This document shows, in pieces, positions 28,541 to 38,998 of a DNA stretch of 64,000 bases. The first letter of the stretch is position 1, and each line of letters starts with the position of its first letter. The stretch is from Hyphomicrobiaceae bacterium (lineage in GTDB: Bacteria; Pseudomonadota; Alphaproteobacteria; Rhizobiales; Hyphomicrobiaceae): the NCBI GenBank assembly GCA_020638035.1, contig JACKJI010000002.1:186001-250000 (forward strand), given 5' to 3'. The position numbers and the translations under genes are program-made. The notes under the pieces are model-generated. The model worked only from the letters and a program-made list of their open reading frames with translations, did not search any database and was not told the origin of the DNA.

Positions 28541-31500
28541 AACTGCCGGGGTCCCCTGGTTCCGCTCCTGATAGCAGAAGCGCGTTGCCGCCCGCTGCCG
28601 TCGTGTCGACGCTGACGACCCGCTCCGTGGCGAGTGCTGGCAGCATCCACGGCCCGCCGGCCTTCGGCCCTGCGCCCGTTAAAAATCCTCGCCTCCGAAT
28701 GGCTGCGACGCCCGGCACCGCGCCCATCTGATTGCGGGTTGATGTAATGTTGCCGACGCGTGCCCGCTCCGACACCAACTCCGCCACTGCCTCGATGCGA
28801 CTGTGCACCGACAGTGTCAGGCCATACCCAGGCCATTTACGGCCCGGATCACCCTTCCCAATGTGGCCGCGTTGGAAGTGATCACGGTCAGGATCGGCCA
28901 GACATCTCGTTGCCGATGTCGCCGTCAAGCTTGCTGATCTCGTGACCGCAGGCGTGACGTAGGTGCCGGACCGGCAGGCATCCGGCAGATCGATGTCGAT
29001 GATCGCGGTGCTGGCGCGAGAGCCGGAGCTTGCCGCTTCCAGCCGGTCCTGCGCCGGCTCATCGATCACCGGCCCGTTCGGTCGCGTAATCCAAGGATCA
29101 CCGAGATCGAGGGCCCTGCTGCCCCCGCCAGCAGATCGATCATGCGCGGCGCCACCTCCTGCACGAACAGCACACGCGCTGCTGAGCAGCGCTGCCCGGC
29201 GCTGTCGAAAGCCGAGCGTACCCTCCGCACCACCTGCTCAGAAGTGCGGTGGAATCTGCGATCATCGCGTTGACGCCGCCAGTCTCGGCGATGAACGGTA
29301 TGATTGCCCTGCGTCGGTCGGCCAGCATTCGCTGATCGTCCAAGCCGTTTCGTTGGAAATCCGGTGAACAGCACGCCTGACGCGGGCATCCTTGACGAGG
29401 GCCGCCCGGTTCGCCTCGCCCGGCAGCAGATGCAGACAGCCTGCGGCACGCCCGCCTCCAACAATAGCCACCGCCAATGTTGCCGTGATTGGGCTCTGCT
29501 CGGCGGTTTTGCCAGCACCGGATTGCCTGGGCCATGCCGCCACCGCCATTCGGCCGATGAAGATGGCGAGAGGGAAGTTCCACGGGCTGATGGCAGCGGA
29601 TCGACCGCGTCCGCGCAGCATGAGGGTATTGCGTTCCCCGGTCGGCCCTTTGAGCAGACGCGGCCCGGCAAAGACCTGTCGCGCCTCGTGTGCGTAGTAG
29701 CGTGAAATCGACCGCCCTCGCGCAGGTCGGCTTGTGCGTTCTCCAGCGTCTTACCCGTCTCCTGCGTACCGATTGCCGCCATGAGACGAGCCCGGTCGCG
29801 GATGAAGAGATCCGCCGCCAGCTCCAATACCTGCGCGCGCGTTCTCGACGGGCGTCGTCTCCCAGCCGCGTTGCGCTGCCGTCGCCGAGGCAAGCGCGCG
29901 CTGTACGCCTCGCGCGAAGCAAATGCAATCGTACCGAGGCGCTCTTCGCGACGATCGTGCGGGCACAGGGCGAAGTGCGGCTCGGCCGCTTGGTCACGTC
30001 GCGGCCATCAATGGGGCTGGGCGATAAAGCCATCCTCCAGCGCGGACCTGATGCCATCCATTAGGCCGGCGCGCGCCATGGGTTCGCTGGCCAGTGGCGA
30101 GACCCTCTGCCACCGCACGCCCGGGCTTGAGACTGCGCGGCCGGACGAGCGTCGTTCCGCCTCAATCCGCGACTTGCCCTCCGCGCCCACGCATGCGTCA
30201 GCTTCAGCTACCGGATCGGCAACGATATCGCCGACCGACACCGATGGATCAGCAAGTTGATGCACGAGGAGGAGTTTGCACCGTTCTCCAAGAGCCGCAC
30301 AGGGTAGGACAACAGGTCTGCGTGATCGCCGACCGGCGCGTAGATGCGGCAGGCGGCCGAGCGCGGCAGGCCCGGTCACCCCATTGTGAGAGAGCATCGC
30401 CGGCATGCCAGAGGCGCTGCAGTTCAAGCGTTGATTGCCTCCCCATGCACGGGCCGCCAGGATTGCGCGTTGTGCGTGGCGAATGCCGATAGAAAGCCTC
30501 CGGGTCCGACAGCATGTAGCGCAACGTCGCCGCCAGAACGAGAGATCGGTGTGCATCTCGCGCGTCAGCACGGGATAGTCGGCAAGTCCGCGCTCCGCAC
30601 CCACTTGATCCCGCTATCCCAGTAAGCCCGACGAGCCGCACCTGGATGCGCTTGCCGGTCGCCTGCGATGGCGCCGCAGCCATCTGAGCACGGGATCGCA
30701 CGACGCGAATAGGCCTGCACTGCAAGCCTCAACTCCTTGCCAGCCGGCGATCGCGGAATGCCCCAGCATCTGTCCGAAGACTTCAGCTCAACGTCGAGCT
30801 GGTCCCGCCCTCCGCATCGATCATCACGCTGATGCCGCGCCTTTCGCGCGCTGCGCGGCAACAGCGTATCAGCGACGAGGATAGAGCTCCTCCCTGAGAC
30901 GCCTTTCTTTGCCCGGTTACAGCGCGCGCGTGCAGCGCCGACACCTGACCGAAATGTTAGGTCGAGAAAGCACGTCGGCATGATCAGAGGCTGCCGGCTC
31001 CTGCCTGCTGATCGCCTCGATGGCGCCGAGGTAGCGATCGAAATAGCGCTTTGCATCCCCATCCGAGCGGGCCTGCCGCCCCAGCATATCGTAGAGAGGC
31101 GATAGCCGGCTGCCTCCAGCGTACGGGCGTGCTTGATGGCACGATCGATGCCCGCACCGATCACGAACTGCTCGCCGATGCAACTTCACCGCGCGCCGCA
31201 AGGCTTGCCGTATGACGCCTTTCTTGCCCGTGCGCGCGACCAGTCGCTTTCACCGCATCAATCGGCGAGCGCCCGGCACTGTCGCCGAGCCGCACCCTGC
31301 CCCCTGTCAGGACGATCCGAATGTCGAGGCATTGACGAAGAAGCTGTCAGAGTGCTGAGATGTCGCGCCCATTGCCCGTCGCCGCCATCTTGTCGGCGAT
31401 CAGGCGGTCGGCGGTGTCCGCATCGGGAATGCGCAGCAGTGCCTCGCGAGGCACATCAGGATGACGCCTTCCTCGCTCGACAGGCCGTATTCACCCATGA

Positions 31501-31744
31501 AGGCATCGAAGCCTCGCCCGTGTCGGTCTGCCCCGCGCACAGCCGTCACCAGCCGCCGCGCCAGCTCCTGCGCGCGCCGCGCCTCGTCGTCGGTCCATGC
31601 GGCGCGCTCGATCAGTGCGCCGACAAGCTGCGCCTCGTCGACCAGGTGATAGGCCGAGATCTCGTCCCGGTCGGGAAGCGGCGCACCGCGCATCGTCGCC
31701 TCGGCAGCATGCGCTGCTTCACGTGTCGTCTTCAAAACCACCAT
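28541..31744 (-). pseudogene. putA: Bifunctional proline dehydrogenase / glutamate-semialdehyde dehydrogenase PutA, many frameshifts
   Basis: PutA oxidises proline to glutamate. The N-terminal 95 codons from 31744 are clean (DEISAYHLVDEAQLVGALIERA, GFDAFMGEYGLSSEEGVILMCLA). A base is missing near 31,447, and after that the protein is scattered over three frames: IDRAIKHARTLEAAGYRLS, RPNISV, DVELK, YWDS-IKW, SDPEAFYR, LADPSVSV, then the aldehyde dehydrogenase half with DLFIRDRARLMA, QETGKTLENAQADLREG, ISPWNFPLAIFIG, FIAETGGVNAMIADSTAL, SAFDSAGQRCSAARVLFVQE (catalytic Cys region near 29.2 kb), GTYVTPAV and AGGPWMLPALATERVVSVDTTAAGGNA. Total span fits a full-length enzyme of about 1,050 residues. 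Breaks occur every 50-100 bases, mostly single-base losses. Confidence 0.85.
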
Positions 31745-32191
31745 GCCGACCTACCTCTGGTCCCCGCGCCCGCTCGCAGCAAGTCCAAGCCCGGCGGCGC
31801 CGATGGAGCGCCGCAGCCCGGCCGGGCCGGGCCGCCCGCCGATTCGGGCGCGTGCCGATCCTAGCAAATCACACCGCACCGCGAGTGCACCATGCACAGG
31901 CCGTGCTCGCCCCCCCCCCGGGCGCTGCCGTCACGCTCTTGACGGCGCAGCGCCTTGGCGACAGCTTGCGCCTCCCGATCCGGCGCGCGCGAAGCAGCCG
32001 TGCCGGCCAGGAAATCCGTGTCCCCCCGCGCGAAACCGCTTACCTTCGCTGTCGCGGCGCTGAGGAGCATCCCGGAGGGCGGACACCCGGAATCACTGAG
32101 TTGCTCCGTGCGGCTCGGATTGCGAAGATGCTCAGCGCGTGACGTGCACGGCAGTGAACCTGGCGATCCCCGGTACCAGCGAGGAGCCGCC
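31745..32191. other. Divergent region between putA and panC
   Basis: About 450 bases without a supported gene. It includes a run of ten C at 31,911-31,920, the longest homopolymer I noticed. No Lrp-type putR gene is visible, though such a regulator often sits next to putA in this group. The part before 31.93 kb may share the poor sequence quality of putA. Confidence 0.5.
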
Positions 32192-33067
32192 ATGACACGA
32201 GCAGCAGTGCCCCCCAGGATCATTCGCACCCTCAAGGACCTGCGCCGGCAGATCGCCAAGTATCGCACGGCTGGCGAGACGGTCGCGCTGGTGCCGACCA
32301 TGGGCGCACTGCACGAGGGTCATCTAACGCTCGTGCGCACTGCGCGCAGGAAGGCCCAGCGCGTGGTCGTGTCGATTTTCGTCAATCCGACCCAGTTCGC
32401 TCCCAACGAGGATCTCGCCCGCTATCCGCGAGATGAGGCTGGCGACGTTGCAAAGCTCGCTGCGGTGGGGGCCGATATCGTCTGGGCACCTGTGCCCGAA
32501 GAGATGTATCGGCCCGGATTTGCCACCCGCATCGAGGTCAACGGTGCGGCCGAAGGCCTGGAGGGCGCGTTCCGGCCGCATCATTTCGGCGGTGTCGCGA
32601 CGGTGTGCTGCAAGCTCTTCTCGCAGGTGACACCCGACGTCGCCGTGTTCGGCGAGAAGGACTACCAGCAGCTCTGCGTGATCCGCCAGATGGTGCGCGA
32701 TCTCGACCTGCCGCTCGCCATTCACGGCGTGCCGACGGTGCGCGAGAAGGACGGTCTCGCGCTGTCGTCACGCAACCGCTACCTGACGCCCGAAGAACGT
32801 GCCGCAGCCCCCGCCCTTGCTGCCGCGATCCGCAAGGTGGCCGAGACGGTGGCAGGCGGCGGCAAGCAAGCTACGGCGATCAAGTCGGCTGTAAAATCGC
32901 TTGAGGCAGTAGGGTTCGGCCCGATCGACTATGTCGCCGTTGCCGACGCCGAGACGCTTGGTCCTTGGACCGCAGCTTCAGGCCGTCCCGGCCGTGTTCT
33001 CGCCGCAGCCCGCCTCGGTTCGACGCGCCTCATTGACAACGTGCCGGTGCCGAAGGCCAAAGCCTGA
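32192..33067 (+). CDS. panC: Pantothenate synthetase PanC
   Basis: PanC joins pantoate and beta-alanine using ATP in coenzyme A biosynthesis. The 291-residue protein shows PTMGALHEGHL (HxGH ATP-binding motif), VSIFVNPTQFAPNEDLARYPR, FGEKDYQQL (KMSKS-like region precedes), and GLALSSRNRYL. ATG at 32192 is preceded by GAGGAG at proper spacing; an open upstream extension of 79 codons has no PanC similarity. The frame is clean, which shows that the sequence faults to the left stop before here. No panB lies alongside. Confidence 0.96.
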   Translation: MTRAAVPPRIIRTLKDLRRQIAKYRTAGETVALVPTMGALHEGHLTLVRTARRKAQRVVVSIFVNPTQFAPNEDLARYPRDEAGDVAKLAAVGADIVWAPVPEEMYRPGFATRIEVNGAAEGLEGAFRPHHFGGVATVCCKLFSQVTPDVAVFGEKDYQQLCVIRQMVRDLDLPLAIHGVPTVREKDGLALSSRNRYLTPEERAAAPALAAAIRKVAETVAGGGKQATAIKSAVKSLEAVGFGPIDYVAVADAETLGPWTAASGRPGRVLAAARLGSTRLIDNVPVPKAKA

Positions 33068-33176
33068 CCGTCGAGGGGTGACAGAGTAGCGGCACCATGA
33101 CATGACCTCGTCGAAGCAGTCGATCCGCCCATTGACGGCGTTTTTCGACCCCACGCCCCCGGAAGGAGCCCCACCC

Positions 33177-33368
33177 ATGACCCGCAGCCAGGCCGAGATC
33201 GTCTATGGCGCCATCATCGGCGCTCTGGTCGGCATCTGTTACCTGCTCGGCAAGGCGCTATGGGCAGGCGACATCACCACCGCCTTCAATTCCAGTCTCT
33301 TGCTCGCCGCCGTCGTCGGAAGTGCCGCCGGCGCCCTGGCTTTTTTCCTCCGCCGTCAGATGGGGTAG
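33177..33368 (+). CDS. Mini membrane protein, two helices, unknown function
   Basis: A 63-residue protein with two hydrophobic segments (about 9-30 and 39-58) and a short Arg-containing end, FFLRRQMG. ATG at 33177 has AAGGAG eight bases upstream, a strong ribosome site, which supports it as real despite the small size. An earlier in-frame ATG at 33102 would add a 25-residue Pro-rich leader without a good ribosome site. It lies 109 bases after panC. I do not recognise a family. Confidence 0.65.
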   Translation: MTRSQAEIVYGAIIGALVGICYLLGKALWAGDITTAFNSSLLLAAVVGSAAGALAFFLRRQMG

Positions 33369-33670
33369 CCTCGTCTCTGTGACCGTACCGGTGTTGCCGC
33401 GCGTAACATCTAACGAGGCCAGGCAATCCGCTCCGCTCCCGCGGTCTGCTCCGGAAATGCACAGATTTCAGCGTCCTCTGGCGTGTCTGGTCACAGCCGT
33501 GGCATTGACGTGGCCCAACTGCAACGTCGGCAGGCCCGCGGCTTGCCACTCCGCCTCGCTCGTGCCATCTCATCGGCATCGACTAGATCGTGAGATTCGC
33601 CGGACGCCACGTTCCGCGTCAGGTCCGGGCTGCGCCATCCTGCTTGGCCTTGAGACCTGGACCGACGCCC
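33369..33670. other. Intergenic stretch upstream of parE
   Basis: About 300 bases with no supported gene, repeat or RNA. Presumably holds the parE promoter. Confidence 0.5.
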
Positions 33671-35707
33671 ATGGACGACACGACCGGTGACCTCTTCTCC
33701 GCCACCCGTTCCACAACCGATGGCCCCATGAGCAGCAAGTCTGGTGCGCGTTCCCGCACGCCAACCGACGCCTCCGACAACTATACCGCCGCCGACATCG
33801 AGGTGCTGGAGGGGCTCGAGCCCGTGCGCCGCCGGCCCGGCATGTACATTGGCGGCAAGGACGAGAAGGCGATGCATCACCTCTTCGCCGAGGTGATCGA
33901 CAACGCCATGGACGAGGCCGTCGCCGGCCATGCGACGTTCATCGAGGTGCATCTGGACGCGGACGGCTTTCTCTCCGTCACCGACAACGGCCGCGGCATC
34001 CCGGTCGATCCGCACCCCAAGTTCAAGTCCAAGTCGGCGCTCGAAGTGATCATGACCACCTTGCACTCGGGTGGAAAGTTCGACGGCAAGGCCTACAACA
34101 CGTCAGGCGGCCTGCATGGCGTCGGCGTGTCCGTCGTCAATGCGCTTTCCGAGACGCTCGAGGTGGAAGTTGCCCGCGGCAAGCAGCTCTACCGAATGAC
34201 GTTCTCACGCGGCCATGCCGCGACAAAACTCGAGAGCCTCGGCTCGATCATGAACCGGCGCGGCACCAAGGTGCGCTTCAAACCGGACGACAAGATCTTC
34301 GGCAAAGGCTGCCATTTCGAGCCCGGTCGGCTTTACACGATGGCCCGCTCCAAGGCCTACTTGTTCGGCGGCGTCGAAATCCGTTGGAGCTGCGACAAGG
34401 CACTGCTGGGCGAGAAGGACAAGACCCCCGCTGAGGCCGTGCTGCACTTCCCCGGTGGCCTTAAGGACTACCTCGGCGTCACAATCGACGGCGCCACCCG
34501 CGTTGCCGCCGATCTGTTCGCTGGCCGCGTGGAAAAACCAGGTGGGCATGGCTCGGTCGAATGGGCAATCGCCTGGATCGCCGACCGTGACGGCTTCTCG
34601 CGTTCCTATTGCAATACAATCCCGACGCCCGAAGGTGGAACCCACGAGACCGGCCTGCGCAACGCGCTGACCAAGGGGCTGCGTGCCTATGGCGATCTCG
34701 TCGCCAACCGCAAGGCCGCGCAGATCACTGCCGATGACGTGATGGGCACGGCCGCCTCAATGCTTTCGGTGTTCATCCGCGAGCCCGAGTTCCAGGGGCA
34801 GACCAAGGACAAGCTGTCGACACAGGAAGCCCAGCGCATCGTCGAGACGACCCTGCGTGACGCCTTCGACCACTGGCTCGCCGACAACCCGCAGCAGGCC
34901 AAAAAGCTGCTCGATTGGGTGGTGGACCGCTCCGAGGAGCGCATGCGCCGCCGCCGCGAGAAAGAAGTCAGCCGTCAGTCCGCCACGCGTCAATTGCGCC
35001 TGCCGGGCAAGCTCACCGACTGCACCATCAAGTCGGCACAAGGCACGGAGATCTTCATCGTCGAAGGCGACAGCGCCGGCGGCTCCGCCAAGAGCGCGCG
35101 CTTTCGCGAGACCCAGGCCATTCTGCCGTTGCGTGGCAAGATCCTCAACGTTGCCAACGCCTCGTCGGCGAAGCTCGCGCAGAACCAGCTCCTGTCCGAC
35201 CTCATCACCGCGTTGGGTGCCGGTGTCGGCAATCGGTATCGCGACGACGACCTGCGTTATGAGCGCGTCATCATCATGACCGACGCCGACGTCGACGGAG
35301 CGCACATCGCATCGCTGCTGATCACGTTCTTCTACCAGGAGATGCGCCCGCTGATCGAGAACGGGCACCTCTATCTCGCCGTCCCACCGCTCTACAAGAT
35401 CACGCAGGGATCGAAATCGCTCTACGCGCGCGACGAGAAGCACCGCGACGACCTGATCCGGCGCGAGTTCAAGGCGAACCAGAAGCTCGATGTCAGTCGC
35501 TTCAAAGGCCTCGGCGAGATGAACGCCCAGCAGCTCAAGGAAACGACCATGGACCCCGCCGTGCGCACGCTGTTGCGCGTCGAGGTGGGCGGGGGCGATC
35601 AAAGTGAGTTGGCCGAAGCCGTGAATGCCTTGATGGGATCGAAGCCCGAGGCTCGCTTCCGCTTCATCCAGGATCGCGCCGCCTTCGCCAAGGATCTGGA
35701 CATCTGA
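33671..35707 (+). CDS. parE: DNA topoisomerase IV subunit B
   Basis: ParE supplies ATPase and TOPRIM functions to topoisomerase IV, which decatenates chromosomes. The 678-residue protein has the GHKL ATPase motifs EVIDNAMDEAV, DNGRGIPVD and GGLHGVGVSVVNALS, the TOPRIM entry EGDSAGGSAKSARFR and MTDADVDGAHIASLLITFFY, and the C-terminal RFKGLGEMNAQQL. Size, LAYGKQ-less ParE-style TOPRIM spacing and lack of the GyrB insert favour ParE over GyrB. About 45 polar residues precede the ATPase domain. ATG at 33671 gives the usual length; a second ATG at 33728 is possible. No parC in the window. Confidence 0.95.
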   Translation: MDDTTGDLFSATRSTTDGPMSSKSGARSRTPTDASDNYTAADIEVLEGLEPVRRRPGMYIGGKDEKAMHHLFAEVIDNAMDEAVAGHATFIEVHLDADGFLSVTDNGRGIPVDPHPKFKSKSALEVIMTTLHSGGKFDGKAYNTSGGLHGVGVSVVNALSETLEVEVARGKQLYRMTFSRGHAATKLESLGSIMNRRGTKVRFKPDDKIFGKGCHFEPGRLYTMARSKAYLFGGVEIRWSCDKALLGEKDKTPAEAVLHFPGGLKDYLGVTIDGATRVAADLFAGRVEKPGGHGSVEWAIAWIADRDGFSRSYCNTIPTPEGGTHETGLRNALTKGLRAYGDLVANRKAAQITADDVMGTAASMLSVFIREPEFQGQTKDKLSTQEAQRIVETTLRDAFDHWLADNPQQAKKLLDWVVDRSEERMRRRREKEVSRQSATRQLRLPGKLTDCTIKSAQGTEIFIVEGDSAGGSAKSARFRETQAILPLRGKILNVANASSAKLAQNQLLSDLITALGAGVGNRYRDDDLRYERVIIMTDADVDGAHIASLLITFFYQEMRPLIENGHLYLAVPPLYKITQGSKSLYARDEKHRDDLIRREFKANQKLDVSRFKGLGEMNAQQLKETTMDPAVRTLLRVEVGGGDQSELAEAVNALMGSKPEARFRFIQDRAAFAKDLDI

Positions 35708-35839
35708 GGCCTTCGTCAGAGCCCGCGCGCGTCTACCTGGCGCCAGAGCGCGCCGCCGCGAATAGCGTTGTGCTGTTCCGCACGTCAGCCAACCCCGGCG
35801 CCTCAGGCGCTCACGCGCCGTCCCGCAGGACGACCGACA

Positions 35840-37291
35840 TCACGTCGGGGCCTGCGTTCCGCCTTTGACGGAAATGCCGCGACGCGAGTCCGCCGCATGC
35901 CGGGCGATACCGGCAGCGTCGTTGAGATCGGCGTTCTCAAGCGTCGCATCGTCGACATGCGCGGCATTGCCCTCGGGCGTGTACTCCGGCCCGAGCACAT
36001 CGACGATTGTCGGGTGCCCCGCTGCTTTGTGCCGCGACCAGCCTTCGACAACGAGGCCCTTCTCACGGTATTCGGCGTCCTTGAGCAGGAAGGCATGCAG
36101 CGCCTTCAGCTTGTAATGGGGCACCGACGCGAACAGGTGATGTGGCAGGTGATAGTCCATGCCCCACGGGAAAATCGCATAGCGGGCGAACGGATTGACG
36201 ATGAAGATGCGGCTGTTGGTGTAACGCCCGCGATCGGCGTTGCCGTGCTGGAGCCACTCGCGCAGGATCATGAACAGCGGGAACGTCGTGAACAGCGGCA
36301 GGATCCACAACAGCACGTAGTAGCCCCACACCGGCGCATTGAAGACGTACTCGCCCACATTGAGAGCGAGGTACAGCAGCGTCAGATAGGCGATGCGGCC
36401 GAGCGCTGTCGCGCGATGCGAGATGACCGGGTTGATGCGGCTCTGCGGATACCCGTCATCGGGCAAGCGCCAGTAGTAGACCGACACCGCCGCCGCGGAC
36501 GCGAGCAGCACGGCGCTGGCAACGGCGACCATCATGCCCAGCGGATAGCCGCCATAACGCCCGAGCGCGATGATCGGGATCATCACGAACGGCATGCCGA
36601 CAGCAAAGAGGACGCCGATGCGGATCGCCCACGGGGTGCCCTTGCGCGCAGTATCGGCATACGGGTTGGTATCCACGCCCAGCGCTGAATAGCGGGCACG
36701 CGCGATGATGTATTTGACGAGCAGCACTGGATTGAGCTGGCGCGCGATGGCGATCAGCAGGTCGATGTGCGCGATCGGGAAGTCGAGCCAGTGGCCACTG
36801 TCCTTGGCCTGATCGAAATTCGGGTCGCGCTCCGGATCGTTGACGAACTGGTGGTGGGCAAGATGATGCAGGCGGAATGCGTAGGTCGAGGTGTAGATCG
36901 GGAACGCCGCAAGCCAGTCCGACGCCAGCTCGTTGAGCCGCTTGTCATCGAACAGCATGTAATGCGTCGCCTCATGGATGGCGCCGCCCAGCTGGTGTTG
37001 CGAAGCGCCCATCAGCACGATGGCAACGAAGGTGACGGGCAGCGTCCACAACCAGCTGAGACCTGCGTGTTCGATCGCTGCAAAGAGCGCGATCGTTGCC
37101 GCAATCGTGGCGGCCATCACGAGATAGGCGAACCCCAGATGATAAAAGTTTGTCTGGTTGTCGCGTGCCTTGAGGCGGCCGATCTCGGCGGTGCGGGCGT
37201 CACGTTCGGAGCCTCCCACGGCCCCCGCCGTACCTATGGCAGACTGAAAACTGGACATACAGGCCATCCGATTAATTTCTGCGACGTTCAT
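35840..37291 (-). CDS. Membrane fatty acid desaturase
   Basis: A 483-residue di-iron membrane desaturase/hydroxylase. The three histidine boxes are HEATH at 106-110, HHLAHH at 142-147 and HLPHH in the C-terminal half, within DYHLPHHLFASVPHYKLKALH. Hydrophobic segments lie around 52-75, 80-97, 225-245, 265-290 and 320-365. A polar C-terminal tail of about 60 residues follows. It is expected to desaturate or hydroxylate an acyl chain in the inner membrane; the exact substrate (phospholipid, hopanoid, carotenoid or other) cannot be read. Several ATG codons lie in the first twelve residues, so the start is uncertain by a few codons. Confidence 0.88.
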   Translation of the reverse strand: MNVAEINRMACMSSFQSAIGTAGAVGGSERDARTAEIGRLKARDNQTNFYHLGFAYLVMAATIAATIALFAAIEHAGLSWLWTLPVTFVAIVLMGASQHQLGGAIHEATHYMLFDDKRLNELASDWLAAFPIYTSTYAFRLHHLAHHQFVNDPERDPNFDQAKDSGHWLDFPIAHIDLLIAIARQLNPVLLVKYIIARARYSALGVDTNPYADTARKGTPWAIRIGVLFAVGMPFVMIPIIALGRYGGYPLGMMVAVASAVLLASAAAVSVYYWRLPDDGYPQSRINPVISHRATALGRIAYLTLLYLALNVGEYVFNAPVWGYYVLLWILPLFTTFPLFMILREWLQHGNADRGRYTNSRIFIVNPFARYAIFPWGMDYHLPHHLFASVPHYKLKALHAFLLKDAEYREKGLVVEGWSRHKAAGHPTIVDVLGPEYTPEGNAAHVDDATLENADLNDAAGIARHAADSRRGISVKGGTQAPT

Positions 37292-37619
37292 CCGGTTCCG
37301 CGCCGCACTTGCGGCGCTGCAGCACGGGCGACACCTCGTACAGTTCGTCCGGCGAACGCAACCGATCCTTCACCCAGCCGTCACAGGACTTGCACCGAGG
37401 TCTGATCCAAGTGGATCGTGAAGACACTCGTATGCAACCAGATCAAAGTCTTGCAAATAACTGGTTACGCCCAAGATTAACAAGCTGCAACCAAATTGAT
37501 CGCAGCTCAACCAAGTGCGCTGATCGGTATCAAGCGCCAATCCGGACACGCCTCTAGAGGACGTCCTGCTTTTACCGCAGGAGCCCGCCCGGCCCAAATC
37601 AACGCGCCGTGTGACGGGC
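37292..37619. promoter_or_regulatory. Upstream region of the desaturase gene with a short inverted repeat
   Basis: About 330 bases, AT-richer than average between 37,430 and 37,520. AAGCTGC and GCAGCT (37483-37488 with 37502-37507) form 6-bp arms 13 bases apart, a possible operator for the desaturase. No known regulator site is matched. Confidence 0.35.
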
Positions 37620-38624
37620 TCAGCCCGCCTGCACGTAACTGTATGCGCCGTCTTTCTTTTCCACGCGCCCGATGCCCGGGAATGGCAGGTGGTAGCCGAT
37701 CACCCGGGATTTCTCCGTTGCGAGCCTATCGAGCAGTTTCTTGCGCGTTTCGGCCGCCTGCTCGGGAACGTGATCGGCGGCCGGTCGCCAATCCGGATAC
37801 TGGAAGGAGATGACGGGATGCGTCAGCGCGTCGCCCAGCACCACGAGGGTTTCTCCGCCCCCTGCAATTTCCAGTGAGATATGCCCTTGCGTATGGCCTG
37901 GCGTGTCGAAGGCACGGATCCCCGGCACAATCTCCTGGCCAGGTTTCAGCCGCTCCGCCTTCGCCTCAATGCCGGCAATGTTGCGCCGGGCTGCGGCAAC
38001 GAACGTCGCCCGGTCGGCCGGCAGCCCTTTCTCGGCATCCTCCGACGTCCAATAGTCCCATTCAGATGCCCCGATCAGATGTGCCGCGTTGGGGAAGCGA
38101 GGAGCCTCCTCGAAGTCGTCTAACGCGCCCCACAGATGATCGGGATGACCATGCGTGAAAACCACCTTCGTCACGCTCTCTGGTGAGATGCCGGCCGCCT
38201 CCAGATTGGCACTGAGCTTGCCGGCCGTCGGCATGAAATTGGGGCCTGATCCGGCATCGACCAGGATGACTTCGCCACCCGCCTTGATGAGGGTCACGTT
38301 GGTCGGTGGTTGCGCCAACTCGCCCGTCTGCCCAGCCGCCGCAAGAGCGGCATTGCGTTCCGCCTCCGGAGCGTCGGGGGCCACGAGGCGGGCCGGCAGC
38401 ATCAGATGGCCATCAGACACCACGGTGATCTCTATGTCGCCGAGCTTGAACGTGAACGAAGCGTCCGCAGCGTGCGCGGCACCATCGCTCCAAATGGCCG
38501 TCCCAGGTAGCGATGCGCTCAACGCGGCACCCGCAAGACCGCCAGCCGCGCCCAGGATCTGCCGCCGGCTGGGCTGGCCTCGATAAGCCATTGGCAACGC
38601 AATGTCGGAGCGCCGGTTTGTCAT
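37620..38624 (-). CDS. Tat-exported MBL-fold metallo-hydrolase
   Basis: A 334-residue metallo-beta-lactamase-fold protein. The N-terminus has a twin-arginine signal (SRRQILGAAGGLAGAAL, arginines at 20-21) ending near AHAAD at 49-53, so the enzyme is probably folded with its metals in the cytoplasm and exported. The core has the zinc motif FTHGHPDHLWG, VDAGSG, DTPGHTQGHIS and VLGDALTH, as in AHL-lactonase- and quinolone-degradation-like MBL proteins. Substrate unknown. ATG at 38624 follows GGAGG at 11 bases; a His-rich 13-codon extension to 38663 is not used. Confidence 0.88.
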   Translation of the reverse strand: MTNRRSDIALPMAYRGQPSRRQILGAAGGLAGAALSASLPGTAIWSDGAAHAADASFTFKLGDIEITVVSDGHLMLPARLVAPDAPEAERNAALAAAGQTGELAQPPTNVTLIKAGGEVILVDAGSGPNFMPTAGKLSANLEAAGISPESVTKVVFTHGHPDHLWGALDDFEEAPRFPNAAHLIGASEWDYWTSEDAEKGLPADRATFVAAARRNIAGIEAKAERLKPGQEIVPGIRAFDTPGHTQGHISLEIAGGGETLVVLGDALTHPVISFQYPDWRPAADHVPEQAAETRKKLLDRLATEKSRVIGYHLPFPGIGRVEKKDGAYSYVQAG

Positions 38625-38998
38625 CTTCGCTGTTTCCTCCGTGTGCATGTGATGGGTGTGCATGCGTATCGTGCTGCCGCCTTGTGCCCGGCGGCTTCAG
38701 CCAACATTGCATTCGAATACCACGAACCGCAATTGCCTATCGTTCGGGCCACGGAGCTTGCGTGTTTGGGAACAAATCCTCGGCGGTTGGCAGCAATTCA
38801 GTTCTGCTCCGTCGCGACGCAATGACTGTCGCGTTCGTCTCTATCATCAGCCCTGCATTGGTTGGCTGATTTTTGGTCGCATTCAGTGCAGCGCACCGCC
38901 GCGAAGCACCCCACGGGCCAACACGCGGCTCTCCATTTTTTGCAAACAGGCCCCGACACTCCTCGCGGGCCACTTCAGAGGAAGAAAAGAAGGTGTCC
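38625..38998. other. Divergent intergenic region before aqpZ
   Basis: About 370 bases without a supported gene; must hold promoters for the metallo-hydrolase and aquaporin genes. Moderately AT-rich between 38,700 and 38,880. Confidence 0.5.

Noticed and set aside
31911..31920. Run of ten C as a possible phase-variation tract
   Set aside because: It lies in a non-coding stretch next to the indel-rich block; no gene or promoter element spans it, and homopolymer length there may be misread.
25640..31930. Programmed frameshifting or recoding as the cause of the broken genes
   Set aside because: Breaks are far too many, in unrelated genes and both strands, with no slippery-site or structure pattern.
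34757..35602. 281-codon open frame opposite parE
   Set aside because: Antisense shadow of a confidently assigned gene.
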